Assembly: GCA_964545545.1 (NCBI GenBank)
Contig: CAZJGK010000001.1
Span: 38,957 to 102,956 of the forward strand
Direction: 5' to 3'
Length of the DNA: 64,000 bases
DNA from: JAHJTW01 sp964545545
GTDB lineage: Bacteria > Krumholzibacteriota > Krumholzibacteriia > LZORAL124-64-63
Shown here: piece by piece, positions 1 through 9,269 of the stretch
Position numbering within the stretch: position 1 is the stretch's first letter
How the letters are laid out: each line of letters begins with the position of its first letter
Program-made: the position numbers and the translations under genes
Notes under the pieces: model-generated
Databases searched by the model: none
What the model was told of the DNA's origin: nothing
What the model saw: the letters and a program-made list of their open reading frames with translations, nothing else

Positions 1-1
1 G

Positions 2-1651
2 GTGCCGCAGAATCCCATCGACGAGATCTTCTACGAAAACCGGGGCCGCCCCGTCAAGATCGCCAATGCCCCCGGCGATACCGTGACCCTGAACTCCATC
101 GAACGCGTGAAGGTTTACCAGGGTTCGGTCACCTGGGACGATCGCAATTTTTCCCTGGATGCGTTCTACCGCGTCGGGCATCTGCACTGGCAGTACGAGG
201 GCGATTTCTTCGGCCTCTACCACGACGCTTTCTACGGCGACAACCTCGACATCTACAACGGCGAGGCGCCCATCGGCTTCGAGATGGCCGGCAAGCGGTC
301 CCTCGAGGGACTGAAGCTGGCCTTCGGTCCCCAGCTATGGTGGGGCGCCAACCCGGCCGTGTTCCTCAAGTACAACCGCACCTTCGGCGGCATCCACTGG
401 ACGGGTGTCTTTCAGAATGATTTCGAACAGCAGTCGCAGGTGACTGCTTCGATCGCCATTCCCGTTCGCATGACCCGCAAGGCATCCCTGCAGATGGAGA
501 CCGGCCTGGGTCCGTTCGATTTCCAGGGCGGGGTTATCTGGTCGGGCCAGCCCCGGATCGGCGAAACCTTCCAGATCATGGACCCCCAGCTGGTGGCCAG
601 GGGCGGACCCTTCGCCCCGGGCGATGTCCGTCAGGACAGGATCAAGCCCGAGGACACCTTCGGCTTCAAGGGCAAGCTGATCTGGCAAAAAGGAAGCTGG
701 AACTGGTACGGCCAGGGAGCCTACATGGGCCTGGTGGCCGACGGCGGCCCCACTTCCATCCCCACGTTTACCGGCTGGACCCTCAAGGACAGCGGTTCGG
801 GTAACCAGGTGAATGCCCTGACCGGTGTGGCCGCGGCCTTCGGCAAGTGGCAGATCGGCCCCAATATCCTGTGGCAAAAGCCCATCGTGGGGCCCATGCC
901 CAGCGCGGCCGACCTGGTGGGTACGCCGGGGCGTCCCCGCGACATCCGGAGCGACCCCTTCGCGGTGCGTTACAACCGCGAAACCATCGCCGCCGAGATC
1001 ATGGTGACCTACGACCCCACCCCCGCCACCTGGATGTGGGCCTGGGACAACGATGTCCGCGAGGATGCCGACTTCGCGGCCAGCTTTGGCCTCAGCCTGC
1101 TCAAGCACAACACGACCGCCGACGCCGGGCTGTTCATTTCCGACACCGGCGCCGTCTACCCCTTCACGGGCGCCACCCCGGCCCGCAGCTTCGGCGATCT
1201 GTGGGAAGTCCACTCCCGCATTGTCAACCGCGTGGGGATTTCGGGGCGCATGGTCAGCAACATCTACTTCGGTACCGCCGAGCCCAACGGGGACGACCCT
1301 CGCCTGATCAAGCGCTTCGGCCTCGACAGCCGGATCGCCTGGTCTTCGGTGGCCCTCTCGGGCTTTTTGAAGTTCAACGACTTCGGCCCCTACGATTACC
1401 ACCGGGACTTCAACATGACCTACCCGCTGCAGGTGATGGCCGACCTGTCATACAGTCTGGGCCGGCCCAAGTGGTTCAATTTGCCCCAGACCCGTATCGG
1501 CGTGCGCGGCACCTACCGCACCCTGGATCGGTATTCCAACCGCTACCATCCCGAGGGTGTCGCGGTGCCGCTGCAGGGCGTGCTGTATCCGGAAGGGTTA
1601 TCGCAGGGCCGGGAATGGGAAATCCGGACCTACCTGCACCTGGTGATCTGA
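2..1651 (+). CDS. Outer-membrane beta-barrel-like protein, 5' end outside the window
   Basis: The reading frame is open from the first bases and ends with TGA at 1649-1651, so the N-terminus and any signal peptide lie upstream of the window. The visible 549 residues are rich in alternating aromatic and polar strands (for example HWQYEGDFFGLYHD and WNWYGQGAYMGL) and end in an aromatic-rich strand, as expected for a large outer-membrane barrel. I do not recognise a named family. It converges on the GH16 gene at 1673-2488 with only about 20 bp between them, so it may belong to the same glycan locus, for example as a porin or glycan-associated barrel. That role is inferred from context only. The GTG at position 2 is not a credible true start. 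Confidence 0.6.
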   Translation: MPQNPIDEIFYENRGRPVKIANAPGDTVTLNSIERVKVYQGSVTWDDRNFSLDAFYRVGHLHWQYEGDFFGLYHDAFYGDNLDIYNGEAPIGFEMAGKRSLEGLKLAFGPQLWWGANPAVFLKYNRTFGGIHWTGVFQNDFEQQSQVTASIAIPVRMTRKASLQMETGLGPFDFQGGVIWSGQPRIGETFQIMDPQLVARGGPFAPGDVRQDRIKPEDTFGFKGKLIWQKGSWNWYGQGAYMGLVADGGPTSIPTFTGWTLKDSGSGNQVNALTGVAAAFGKWQIGPNILWQKPIVGPMPSAADLVGTPGRPRDIRSDPFAVRYNRETIAAEIMVTYDPTPATWMWAWDNDVREDADFAASFGLSLLKHNTTADAGLFISDTGAVYPFTGATPARSFGDLWEVHSRIVNRVGISGRMVSNIYFGTAEPNGDDPRLIKRFGLDSRIAWSSVALSGFLKFNDFGPYDYHRDFNMTYPLQVMADLSYSLGRPKWFNLPQTRIGVRGTYRTLDRYSNRYHPEGVAVPLQGVLYPEGLSQGREWEIRTYLHLVI

Positions 1652-1672
1652 GGGTTGTGCCTGTCTGGCCGG

Positions 1673-2488
1673 TCAGGGCTTAGCGCCGTAAACCCGGACA
1701 TAATCTACGAGCATGGCCTGAGGGAACACTGTGGCGGCATCGGGGTCACCGGCCCAATGGCCGCCCACCGCCACATTCAGGATGATGAAGAAGGGATGAT
1801 CGTACACCCAGTCGGCGCCCTGGGGGATGTCCGCGGGGGTCACCGTCTGATACGGTTTTCCGTCCACGAACCAGGTGATGGCCTGCTCGTTCCATTCCAG
1901 CGCAAACACATGAAAACCCAGGTTGAAGCCGCCGTCAGGCAGCACATACCGGCGGGTCAGGTCGTTGTCGCCGGAGAAACCGGGACCGTGAAGGCTCCCG
2001 TGCAGCACCCGCGGCTCGTGGCCCCGATATTCCATGATGTCGATCTCGCCGCAGGCGGGCCAGCCGACCGTGTCGACATCCGCACCCAGCAGCCAGAACG
2101 CCGGCCAGATACCCTGCCCCACCGGCAACTTGATCCGAGCCTCGAATCGGCCGTAGGTCGGGGCGAACAGGTGCTTGGTCTTGATCCGGGCGGAAGTGTA
2201 GGGCTGACCGGCGAAATCCTCCTGGCGGCAGGTGATGGCGAGGTTTCCCTTGCCGTCCAGGCTCACGTTGGCGGCCCGGCCGGTGTCCCATTCGAGCTGG
2301 GCGTTGCCCCAGTCGGTCCCGGTGTCGCAATACCACCGCTGGGGATCCGGCAACTGGCCCGCGGGGCCCTCGAATTCGTCCCGCCACACCAGGTCATAGG
2401 ATTTTGACGTCGCTGGGGGGGATTTGCATCCGGCCAGGAGGACCGCCACGCCCATCGCCAGCACCACGCCCCGCACCAACCGGGTCAT
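1673..2488 (-). CDS. GH16 family beta-glucanase, lipoprotein (laminarinase-like)
   Basis: Predicted secreted endo-beta-1,3(4)-glucanase of glycoside hydrolase family 16, 271 residues. The N-terminus has a short hydrophobic signal and a good lipobox (LLAGC, Cys21), so the mature enzyme should be lipid-anchored. The family catalytic signature is present as GEIDIME at about residues 147-153, with Glu148 as nucleophile and Glu153 as acid/base. The rest spans one GH16 jelly roll (for example WPAFWLLG before and WFVDGKPY after the active site) and ends with the typical VDYVRVY strand, so the domain is complete. The start codon overlaps the stop of the upstream ROK regulator by 4 bp (ATGA), which suggests translational coupling. 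The exact linkage cut cannot be told from sequence; beta-1,3-glucan is the commonest substrate of such lipoproteins. Confidence 0.93.
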   Translation of the reverse strand: MTRLVRGVVLAMGVAVLLAGCKSPPATSKSYDLVWRDEFEGPAGQLPDPQRWYCDTGTDWGNAQLEWDTGRAANVSLDGKGNLAITCRQEDFAGQPYTSARIKTKHLFAPTYGRFEARIKLPVGQGIWPAFWLLGADVDTVGWPACGEIDIMEYRGHEPRVLHGSLHGPGFSGDNDLTRRYVLPDGGFNLGFHVFALEWNEQAITWFVDGKPYQTVTPADIPQGADWVYDHPFFIILNVAVGGHWAGDPDAATVFPQAMLVDYVRVYGAKP

Positions 2489-3756
2489 GAGGTCGGCTCT
2501 TCGGAGGAGATCGCGGCGTAATCCACCGCCTCGGCGAACATCCGGGAGTCCTCCAGCGCGGCCTTCAAGACCAGGGTCGCCGCGCCCATGGCCACGGAGC
2601 GGGGCCCGAGATCGCTGACCATGATTTTGACCGCAGCCACCGTACTGACCAGCGTCCGGTTATGCACGCGTTCCCGCAGGGGATCCAGCAGCAAATCGCC
2701 CAGGCGGGCCAGATCGCCGCCCAGAACCACCACCGCCGGATTCAAGAGGTTCAGCAAGCCCGCCACCGCGGTCCCCAGGTTCCGGGCCCCTTCCTCGATC
2801 ACCTGAAGGGCCAGGGCATCCCCCTGGAGCGCAGCATCCTCGATATCATTGACGGCAAAGGGACCCTGAGTCAGCACGCTGTCGGGGAAGTCAGGAATCA
2901 ATTCTTCGACGCGCTCCACCAACGCCTGGGCGCCCACAAAAGTCGCCAGGCATCCGTGCAGACCACAGATGCAAGGTTTGCCCTTGGGATCGATGGCGAT
3001 GTGTCCGATCTCACCGGCGACCCCGGTGGCTCCCCGATAGATGTCTCCGCCGATGATATGGCCCGACCCGATGCCGGTGGCCACCTTGATGTAGGTCAGG
3101 TTGTCCGTCCCGGCGGCCTGTCCCCACCAGTGCTCCGCCAAGGCCCCCAGGTTGGCGTCGTTATCGACCAGCAGAGGAACCCCGTACTGGGAGGCAAGGT
3201 CGCCCAGCCCCAAGTGTTCCTGCCAGAAAGGCATGACCACCGAAGCCAGCCGATCCGGATCCTCCGGATCAACCGGGCAAGGCACCCCCACGCCGATGCC
3301 CACCAGGGGCCGACCCTTGGCCGCAGCGGTTTCCAGGCAAGCGGCGCAGAGCTCCGCGATCAACCGACGCGTTCCCGGCGGATCGGACCTGACGGGATGC
3401 GGCCGCGATTCCCAGGCCAGCACCTTGCCCCGCAGATCCGTCAGGACCACCACCACATGGGCCCCGCCCATTTCCACGCCCAGAATAATGGCCGCATCGT
3501 CCTGAAACTCGATGACGATGGGGCGCCGGCCTCCGCGGGATGGGCCCTCGCCGATCTCGGCAATCAGCCCCAGCGGCAGAATTTCGCTCACGACTTCGGA
3601 AACGGTGGAGCGGGAGAGACCGGCCTGGCGGGCGATCTCGGCCCGGGAAATCCGCTTGGCCTCCCAGATCAACCGCAGCAGCGCATCGGCCAGCGGCCGC
3701 GGGCGGTCGGGGTCGGACCGGCGGAGCCCTTTCCTGATGCGATTCATTTTGAACAC
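2485..3756 (-). CDS. ROK family transcriptional regulator (NagC/XylR type)
   Basis: DNA-binding sugar-responsive regulator of the ROK family, about 423 residues. An N-terminal winged helix (about residues 20-75, with ISRAEIARQAGLSRSTVSEV) precedes a ROK sugar-kinase-like domain. The ROK part has the NDAN motif, the ATGIGSGHIIGG glycine-rich loop and the zinc-binding CxCGxxGC cluster (CICGLHGC). I chose the GTG at 3756 because GAGGAG lies 5 bp upstream of it; an ATG three codons later is the alternative. The frame stays open further upstream, but that part looks non-coding. The gene overlaps the GH16 start by 4 bp and lies about 60 bp downstream of the Ig-like lipoprotein, so the three probably form one operon, with the regulator controlling glucan use. 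The effector is unknown. Confidence 0.92.
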   Translation of the reverse strand: MFKMNRIRKGLRRSDPDRPRPLADALLRLIWEAKRISRAEIARQAGLSRSTVSEVVSEILPLGLIAEIGEGPSRGGRRPIVIEFQDDAAIILGVEMGGAHVVVVLTDLRGKVLAWESRPHPVRSDPPGTRRLIAELCAACLETAAAKGRPLVGIGVGVPCPVDPEDPDRLASVVMPFWQEHLGLGDLASQYGVPLLVDNDANLGALAEHWWGQAAGTDNLTYIKVATGIGSGHIIGGDIYRGATGVAGEIGHIAIDPKGKPCICGLHGCLATFVGAQALVERVEELIPDFPDSVLTQGPFAVNDIEDAALQGDALALQVIEEGARNLGTAVAGLLNLLNPAVVVLGGDLARLGDLLLDPLRERVHNRTLVSTVAAVKIMVSDLGPRSVAMGAATLVLKAALEDSRMFAEAVDYAAISSEEPTS

Positions 3757-3814
3757 CCTGTCTCCTCGTTGTCTGCGACGGGGATCCTGCGCCCCAAAAC
3801 TCCCGGGGTCGAGT

Positions 3815-5218
3815 CTATTTGTGCCAATAGACGTTGTCCACCAGGACCAGCTGGGCATCGGTGGTGCTGAAGGCCATTTCCCCGACTTCAGACCAATCCC
3901 ATGAAGCCGGAAGTTGGAAATTCTCCAGAGGAATGTCAAGGGAGGACCAGGACCCCGCATGGAAAGCCGGCGTGGTCGTGCCGTTCAGGACCAGATCCGT
4001 GGTCTCCACCGAGTGTCCCAGGCCGGGAGGGAAAGAGATCAGCTTGATCTTGAAATTGGTGCCCGCCGGGGCATAGACATCCATATGGAAATGGGTCATG
4101 GCGCTGGCATCGATCAGGGGATTGTGGAACAGGATCCCCACGAAATTGAGTGAGGAGTACATTTTGGTGTTGTCGCCGGCAACCTGAAAATCTCCGAGCT
4201 GGGCGGTTGAGCCGCCCCAATCCGCCCGCCAGGTGTCCACGGGCACGGAGGGGTAGGCGTCGCTGAACATGGAGATCACGTCGGAGGCAGGCAGCGGCGG
4301 GGAAACCGCGGCCCCGTTTGGCGGCGAATACCCGGTCACCGTGACGCTGCCGTTGACGGCCGCCCCTTCCAGGGTGGCGGTGATGGACGCCGTCCCGGTG
4401 CCGACAACCTCGATGTCCCCGCCGGTGACCCTGGCCACGCCGGGATCGGATGAGCTGAAATCGAAATACCCGGCCATGTGGCTGACGGGGATCAACGCCG
4501 TACCCATCTTGAATATCGTGTTGGTGCCCGACAGGACCACCGGCGAACCGACGAACAATTGCTTGTTCGCCGAGGGAAGGTTGGCCCGGAAGATCTCGAT
4601 ATTATCCAGCTTGGCGAACTTGATCTCATCGACCCAGATGTCGTAGCCCTCGGGATAGGCCGCCGTGGTATCGGCGACAATGGTGAACAGACCCCGCTCG
4701 GCTCTCAGCTTCGAGGGCGCCGGGATGGGGACGACCACGAACGTCCAGTCCGAGTTCAAGGCCACCCCCCCACGTTCGGCGGTGTACAGCGAGGCGCCCG
4801 TGTTGTCGTTGCCGAAGCCGAACTTGGCCACGGTGACGGGATCGTTGGCCCGTGCGTAGAAGGTCAAGGCGTTGTAGTCGGCCAGGTCGCGATTCCCCCC
4901 CGAAGTGAGGACTCCGCCGGTGTAGCCGCCGAGGGCGGCGCCGACGGGGGCCACACGGAACTCCAGGGAACGAGCGCCGTCGAACGCAAACGCCCCCAGC
5001 GGGGCGGCGAAGGTCGAGTCGATGGTGACTGCGGTATAATAGGTCTGGAAGAAGCCCTGGTAATAGACATCTGCGCCGTAATCATCGCCAAACACCAGGG
5101 GATCGGTGTTGCCCTGGGCCGGCTCCAGATCCGTGGGGTTGCGATCGCTGCATCCGACACCCATCACCAGGGTCAACACTGCCGTCATGGCAACAAGATT
5201 GCGCTTGATAGGGATCAC
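3815..5218 (-). CDS. Secreted Ig-like (BIG2) probable lipoprotein, possible glycan-binding protein
   Basis: About 467 residues. I chose GTG 5218 because AGGAGG sits 6 bp upstream; this gives a signal peptide ending MGVGC, a weak lipobox with Gly at -3. After it come a jelly-roll-like region (about residues 40-200, with WTFVVVPIPAP and YDIWVDEIKF) resembling carbohydrate-binding modules, a BIG2-type Ig-like domain (about 210-300, with FSSSDPGVARV and VGTGTASITATL), and a C-terminal second jelly-roll-like region ending LVLVDNVYWHK. Such multi-domain lipoproteins often act as surface glycan-binding proteins in polysaccharide loci. Here the gene is first in a likely operon with a ROK regulator and a GH16 glucanase, which supports that role. 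Glycan binding is inferred; no specific ligand can be named. Confidence 0.75.
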   Translation of the reverse strand: MIPIKRNLVAMTAVLTLVMGVGCSDRNPTDLEPAQGNTDPLVFGDDYGADVYYQGFFQTYYTAVTIDSTFAAPLGAFAFDGARSLEFRVAPVGAALGGYTGGVLTSGGNRDLADYNALTFYARANDPVTVAKFGFGNDNTGASLYTAERGGVALNSDWTFVVVPIPAPSKLRAERGLFTIVADTTAAYPEGYDIWVDEIKFAKLDNIEIFRANLPSANKQLFVGSPVVLSGTNTIFKMGTALIPVSHMAGYFDFSSSDPGVARVTGGDIEVVGTGTASITATLEGAAVNGSVTVTGYSPPNGAAVSPPLPASDVISMFSDAYPSVPVDTWRADWGGSTAQLGDFQVAGDNTKMYSSLNFVGILFHNPLIDASAMTHFHMDVYAPAGTNFKIKLISFPPGLGHSVETTDLVLNGTTTPAFHAGSWSSLDIPLENFQLPASWDWSEVGEMAFSTTDAQLVLVDNVYWHK

Positions 5219-5427
5219 AATCGGCCTCCTGGAGGAACGGATCAAACCGGCCGGATGACACGGCCAAATCATGACAGTCGGCACTTTGTACGGTGCCCGA
5301 TCAAAGTATGCCCCGGAGGGGTTCCCGTGTCAAGCCAAGCATGAGGTTTCCCTTTCCCGGGTTCCTGGGTTATGCTCCCGGGGATCATGCAGCCCGCTCT
5401 TCATTTTCCGACAGCGGAGGCTCAGCC

Positions 5428-7515
5428 ATGCGATCGTGCGTTATCCTGTCCCTGTGTTTGTGTTTGCTCCCGGCCACCCATGCCGGCGCGAAACCGGCTC
5501 CCGTCACCCAGGACGCCTTTACCCTGGCCCGCTTCCTCGAAGTGCCGACCCTGGGTTCGGTGGCTGTCAGCCCCAACGGCAAACTGGTGGCCTACACCTG
5601 GAGCCAGCGAGATCTCGATCAGGACAAGCGGATCACCCATCTCTGGCTGGGCGAGGTAGCCTCGGGCCAAACCCGCCAATTGACCTTCACGAACGACGGC
5701 GTCGGGGCGTTGGCCTGGGCGCCCAGCGGGGCCTTGAGCTACCTGCGCAAAGTAGGCGACGCCACGCAGGTCTGGATCAACCCCCTGGACGGTTCCGAGC
5801 CGCGGCCGGTAACCGACATCAAAGGCGGGGTCAGCGCCTACTGGTGGTCACCCGATGGATCCGAGATGGCGATCCTGGCTGACCCGCCGGACACGGACAC
5901 CGAGGCCGCCGCGGATTCATCCTCCACGGACGAGGCCATCTACACCGTCCCTGATGATCGCCGGGACTGGACCGTCTTCGACCGCCTGGAACACCCCGAC
6001 AAATACCAGCAGTTGTGGCTCGTGCCCGTGAGCCTGGACGGTCCCGTCGAGGACCCCGCACTCCGTCAGCTCACGTTCTCCCCCTGGTATCCATACGAAG
6101 TCGATTGGTCGCCCGACGGCAAGCAGATCGCCCTTACCTTCAACCCCCGCTTTTCCAGCCTCATCGACGAGGAACAGCAGATCGCCCTGATCGATGTGGC
6201 CACCGGCGAGGCAGAGGTCATCACCCCCGACGATCGCCACAGCTCGTTGGCCGCCTACTCTCCGGACGGCAAACAGCTCGCCTACTACACCGACCGTGAA
6301 GCCGACTTCCGCGCCTATCTGAACCTCAAGGATGTCGTCGTCCGGAACCTGGACAGCGGCGCCGAAACCGTGGTCACCCCCGGCACCGAACTGACCCTGG
6401 GCGGAACCGGCAGCACCCCGGAGTCGGCTCCCCAGTGGGGCTCCCACAACCGGTACCTCTACCTGCCCGCGGCCCACGGCACGGGCCTGGACATGGTTCG
6501 CATCGAGGTGTCCGAACAAAAGCTGGAACAGGTCACCCATTTGGAGGGCAATCTCTTCAACCTGAGCGTCGCCGGCGGCAGCTTCGCCTATCTGGAAACG
6601 GCCCTGGACAAACCCGGCACCCTGTACGCGGGCAGGCTGGGCGACAAGGTGCGCGAAATCGACAGCACCAACGGCACCGTGGCAACCTACAACCTGCAAC
6701 CGGCCAAGAAGTTGCGTCTGCACGGGCATGATGGCGGATTCGTGGAGGGATTCCTCTTTCTGCCTCCCGGCGCCGGCGGGGCCGACCATCTGCCGGCTAT
6801 CATCGAGATGCACGGCGGCCCCTTCTACCGCTACGGCAACGCCTGGACCAGCCGCTATCCCTGGCAGGTCCTGTCGCGCAACGGGTTCGCGGTGTTCATC
6901 ATGAACCCTCGCGGCGGCACGGGCTACGGTCAGGAATTTTTGCGCGGGGTGTACCGCAACTTCGGCACCGACGACTACCTGGACATCATGGCCGCCGTCG
7001 ACGACCTGGTCGAGCAAGGCACCATCGATCCCGACCGCCTGGGCTTCACCGGTTACAGCTACGGCGGGCTGATGACAGACGTGGTCGTCAGCCGCACTGA
7101 CCGGTTCAAGGCCGCCGTGTCCATCGCCGGCATCTGGAACTTCGTTTCAGCCATGGGTCAGAACAACTCCCAGCTGTTCATCGACAGCTATCGCCGGCCG
7201 TGGGACGAGGACCTGCAGCGCATGTGGGAACAGAGTCCCGCCTCGCGCGCCGACCGCATCACCACCCCCACGCTCGTCATGCACGGCAAGGACGACGAGC
7301 CGGTGGACCCCCGCCAGTCCATCGAGATGTTCCACTACCTGCAGCTGGGCGGCGTGCCCAGCCGCCTGGTGCTGTACCCCGGCGAAGGCCACGGCATCAA
7401 CAAGCCGAGCCACATGATCGACTACGAAACACGCGAGCTGCAGTGGTTCCGCCACTACGTGCTCGGCGACAAGGAGGCGGTGGGCGCCGAGCCCCCGGTG
7501 CCCGTGGAGCCGTGA
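5428..7515 (+). CDS. Secreted S9 family peptidase (prolyl oligopeptidase / acylaminoacyl-peptidase type)
   Basis: Serine peptidase of clan SC, 695 residues, likely periplasmic. The ATG at 5428 has GGAGG 7 bp upstream and gives a clean signal peptide (to about residue 21). Residues about 35-420 form the seven-bladed propeller with WSPDG-type TolB-like repeats (VDWSPDGKQIAL, AAYSPDGKQLAYY). The C-terminal alpha/beta hydrolase carries the triad: Ser544 in GYSYGG, Asp623 in HGKDDEPV and His655 in GEGHG. All catalytic elements are intact. It is divergent from the Ig-like lipoprotein gene and monocistronic, ending just before a strong hairpin. Substrates are likely oligopeptides; the exact specificity cannot be read from sequence. 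Confidence 0.95.
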   Translation: MRSCVILSLCLCLLPATHAGAKPAPVTQDAFTLARFLEVPTLGSVAVSPNGKLVAYTWSQRDLDQDKRITHLWLGEVASGQTRQLTFTNDGVGALAWAPSGALSYLRKVGDATQVWINPLDGSEPRPVTDIKGGVSAYWWSPDGSEMAILADPPDTDTEAAADSSSTDEAIYTVPDDRRDWTVFDRLEHPDKYQQLWLVPVSLDGPVEDPALRQLTFSPWYPYEVDWSPDGKQIALTFNPRFSSLIDEEQQIALIDVATGEAEVITPDDRHSSLAAYSPDGKQLAYYTDREADFRAYLNLKDVVVRNLDSGAETVVTPGTELTLGGTGSTPESAPQWGSHNRYLYLPAAHGTGLDMVRIEVSEQKLEQVTHLEGNLFNLSVAGGSFAYLETALDKPGTLYAGRLGDKVREIDSTNGTVATYNLQPAKKLRLHGHDGGFVEGFLFLPPGAGGADHLPAIIEMHGGPFYRYGNAWTSRYPWQVLSRNGFAVFIMNPRGGTGYGQEFLRGVYRNFGTDDYLDIMAAVDDLVEQGTIDPDRLGFTGYSYGGLMTDVVVSRTDRFKAAVSIAGIWNFVSAMGQNNSQLFIDSYRRPWDEDLQRMWEQSPASRADRITTPTLVMHGKDDEPVDPRQSIEMFHYLQLGGVPSRLVLYPGEGHGINKPSHMIDYETRELQWFRHYVLGDKEAVGAEPPVPVEP

Positions 7516-7559
7516 ACCTGGCGGCCGGATTCACCCAGGACAACAGCAGAACCTGAATG

Positions 7560-7600
7560 AAGCAGGCGGCCCGCAAGAGAATGTTGCGGGCCGCCTGCTT
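7560..7600. terminator. Bidirectional hairpin between convergent genes
   Basis: A perfect 17-bp inverted repeat (AAGCAGGCGGCCCGCAA, 7-nt loop, then its complement) lies between the S9 peptidase stop (7515) and the convergent barrel gene stop (7631). It could serve both strands. There is no long T-run on either side, so termination is inferred from strength and position. Confidence 0.8.
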
Positions 7601-7630
7601 GAAAAACCGGAACATGCACCGGATACCGGT

Positions 7631-8623
7631 CTACTCCGTCAGACTCGCCGGCCGATAGCTGATCTGGAAGATGAACGCCGCGTCCCGGCTGTCATCCCTC
7701 AGGTCGTTGTCGTAGCTGGTGACCACAGGGACACGGGCCCCGGCAAAGGGCTTGAAGGCGCCCAGATCATAGGACAGCCCCGGGAACACGTCCACCAGGG
7801 TGCCACCCTGGTCCAGGTTGGATTCCCCCCCCGGTGTGCCGTCGTTCCAGGAAGTTTCCACCTTGCCGTCGCCGATCAGCATGGCGCTGGCACCCAGGTT
7901 GAACCACAACTGGCCGCCCACGCGCCGGCGGGCGAACAGGGAGACCACACCCAGGTTGGCGTTGGTCACCTTGCTGGTCATGATGGCCGTACCGAAATCC
8001 GTGGCCGTCTCCTTGCCCGAGTTAAGGCGGTACAGGGCTGCAGCAATGATGCCGGTGTTGGCCGACGACCGGGCGTATTGCCCCCGGACCAGCAGATCCG
8101 TCCCGCCGGTGCCGAGAGGCACGGGATATTCACTGCCAAATTCATCGGTGTCGATCTTGGTCTCATCGCCGGTGGGCAACTTCACGCTTCCCTGGAAGCG
8201 AAACTCGGCGCCCGAACTCTGCAGACGTTTGGTGTATTCCCCATCCAGAGTGATGTCCCCCAGGCCGCTAGCCTCGGCGTCGAATCCAAAATAATGACGG
8301 GTGTAATTGAAAATCAGGGGCACATGGGCCTTGAAGGACAAGGCCGGTGACACGCGGTAAAAGGGTGCCAACACGCCGGATTTGATATCTGAAGTGACAT
8401 CCACATAGGCGCTGACGCCCAACGGACCAACGGCGCCGGCACCCTGAGGCGCCGCAAACTCATCCACGGTCGGCACAATCAGGGGCGATACGGTGACGTC
8501 AAACTCCTGACCGCTACCATCTCCCTCGGGCAAAAAATCGCCGTTCGTCTGGGCCGGCGCCAAACCGGAAACCAGCATCAGCAACACAACCGCGCACATC
8601 AGCTTCCAACCAGAGACCCTCAT
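7631..8623 (-). CDS. Outer-membrane beta-barrel protein, MetA/phenol-degradation transporter-like
   Basis: 330 residues. The ATG at 8623 has AAGGAG 5 bp upstream and gives a signal peptide ending ...SGLAPAQT. The mature part is almost wholly predicted beta strand with periodic aromatic/glycine patterns (GDITLDGEYTKRL, FQGSVKLPTGDE, DVFPGLSYDLGAFKPFAG) and ends ISYRPASLTE. The SVKLPTGDE-type strand and overall length resemble the large family of putative outer-membrane channels that includes the phenol-degradation MetA-like proteins. I do not identify a substrate. It stands alone: convergent with the S9 peptidase across a shared hairpin and divergent from the SH3/M48 operon. Confidence 0.72.
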   Translation of the reverse strand: MRVSGWKLMCAVVLLMLVSGLAPAQTNGDFLPEGDGSGQEFDVTVSPLIVPTVDEFAAPQGAGAVGPLGVSAYVDVTSDIKSGVLAPFYRVSPALSFKAHVPLIFNYTRHYFGFDAEASGLGDITLDGEYTKRLQSSGAEFRFQGSVKLPTGDETKIDTDEFGSEYPVPLGTGGTDLLVRGQYARSSANTGIIAAALYRLNSGKETATDFGTAIMTSKVTNANLGVVSLFARRRVGGQLWFNLGASAMLIGDGKVETSWNDGTPGGESNLDQGGTLVDVFPGLSYDLGAFKPFAGARVPVVTSYDNDLRDDSRDAAFIFQISYRPASLTE

Positions 8624-8722
8624 GTCGGCTCCTTTCAAGGTGTTGACTTTCCACAGACCGGCATCCCCGGCAATTTCGTGGCGAAATTCCCTTCTGAAAA
8701 ACATGGCCTGCTTCGATAAACG

Positions 8723-8734
8723 GATGATATCATC
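8723..8734. promoter_or_regulatory. 12-bp perfect palindrome GATGATATCATC in a divergent intergenic region
   Basis: GATGATATCATC is a perfect palindrome located 100 bp upstream of the barrel gene start and 50 bp upstream of the SH3 gene start. Position and symmetry fit an operator for a dimeric regulator acting on one or both divergent promoters. No regulator is identified and chance occurrence is possible. Confidence 0.3.
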
Positions 8735-8783
8735 GATTCCTATCTGAGCTTTTGCAAACAATTCCTGAAGCGGAGGGTGTTCC

Positions 8784-9269
8784 ATGTCCAGAATCCGAAT
8801 CCTGTTGCCGGTCGTTTTGCTTTTGGCGGCGGCGGTGGCCCTGGCCGCAGCCGGAGTCATGAGTGTCCAGGTGCGCACCGGGAAGATGCGCGCCAAGCCT
8901 TCCTTCCTGGGTCCGGTGGTCGCCTCGGTGGGATACGGCGACCGCGTCACGGTGCTGGGCGAGAAGGGCGGTTGGGTCCAAATCCGCAACGCCTCAGGGA
9001 AGACCGGGTGGATCCATGTTTCGGCCCTGACGGAGAAAAAAGTCGTGCTGCGGGCCGGCGACGCCGATGTGGCCACCGGCGCCTCGGGCGAGGAGCTGGC
9101 GCTGGCGGGCAAGGGCTTCAATGACGCCGTCGAAGCCGAGTTCCGCGCCGAGAACCCCAACGCGGATTACACGTGGGTCGACAAGATGGAGACCTTCCGC
9201 GTCACCCCCGAGCAGGCCAGGGACTTCCTGGCCGCGGGCAAGGTCACCGTCCCCGGAGGTGAGCGATGA
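8784..9269 (+). CDS. Secreted SH3-domain protein
   Basis: 161 residues: N-terminal signal peptide (to about residue 23, LAAAGVMSV), then one bacterial SH3 domain (about 28-85) with the usual VRxGPxxxxxV.. layout, including GDRVTVLGEKGGWVQIRN and TGWIHVSALT. The C-terminal 75 residues are polar (VEAEFRAENPNADYTWV) with no recognised domain. GGAGG precedes the ATG by 5-6 bp. The stop overlaps the start of the M48 lipoprotein gene (ATGA), so the two are probably co-translated and work in the same envelope compartment. Bacterial SH3 domains usually bind cell-wall peptide or polysaccharide; a link to proteolysis by the next gene is inference. Confidence 0.88.
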   Translation: MSRIRILLPVVLLLAAAVALAAAGVMSVQVRTGKMRAKPSFLGPVVASVGYGDRVTVLGEKGGWVQIRNASGKTGWIHVSALTEKKVVLRAGDADVATGASGEELALAGKGFNDAVEAEFRAENPNADYTWVDKMETFRVTPEQARDFLAAGKVTVPGGER

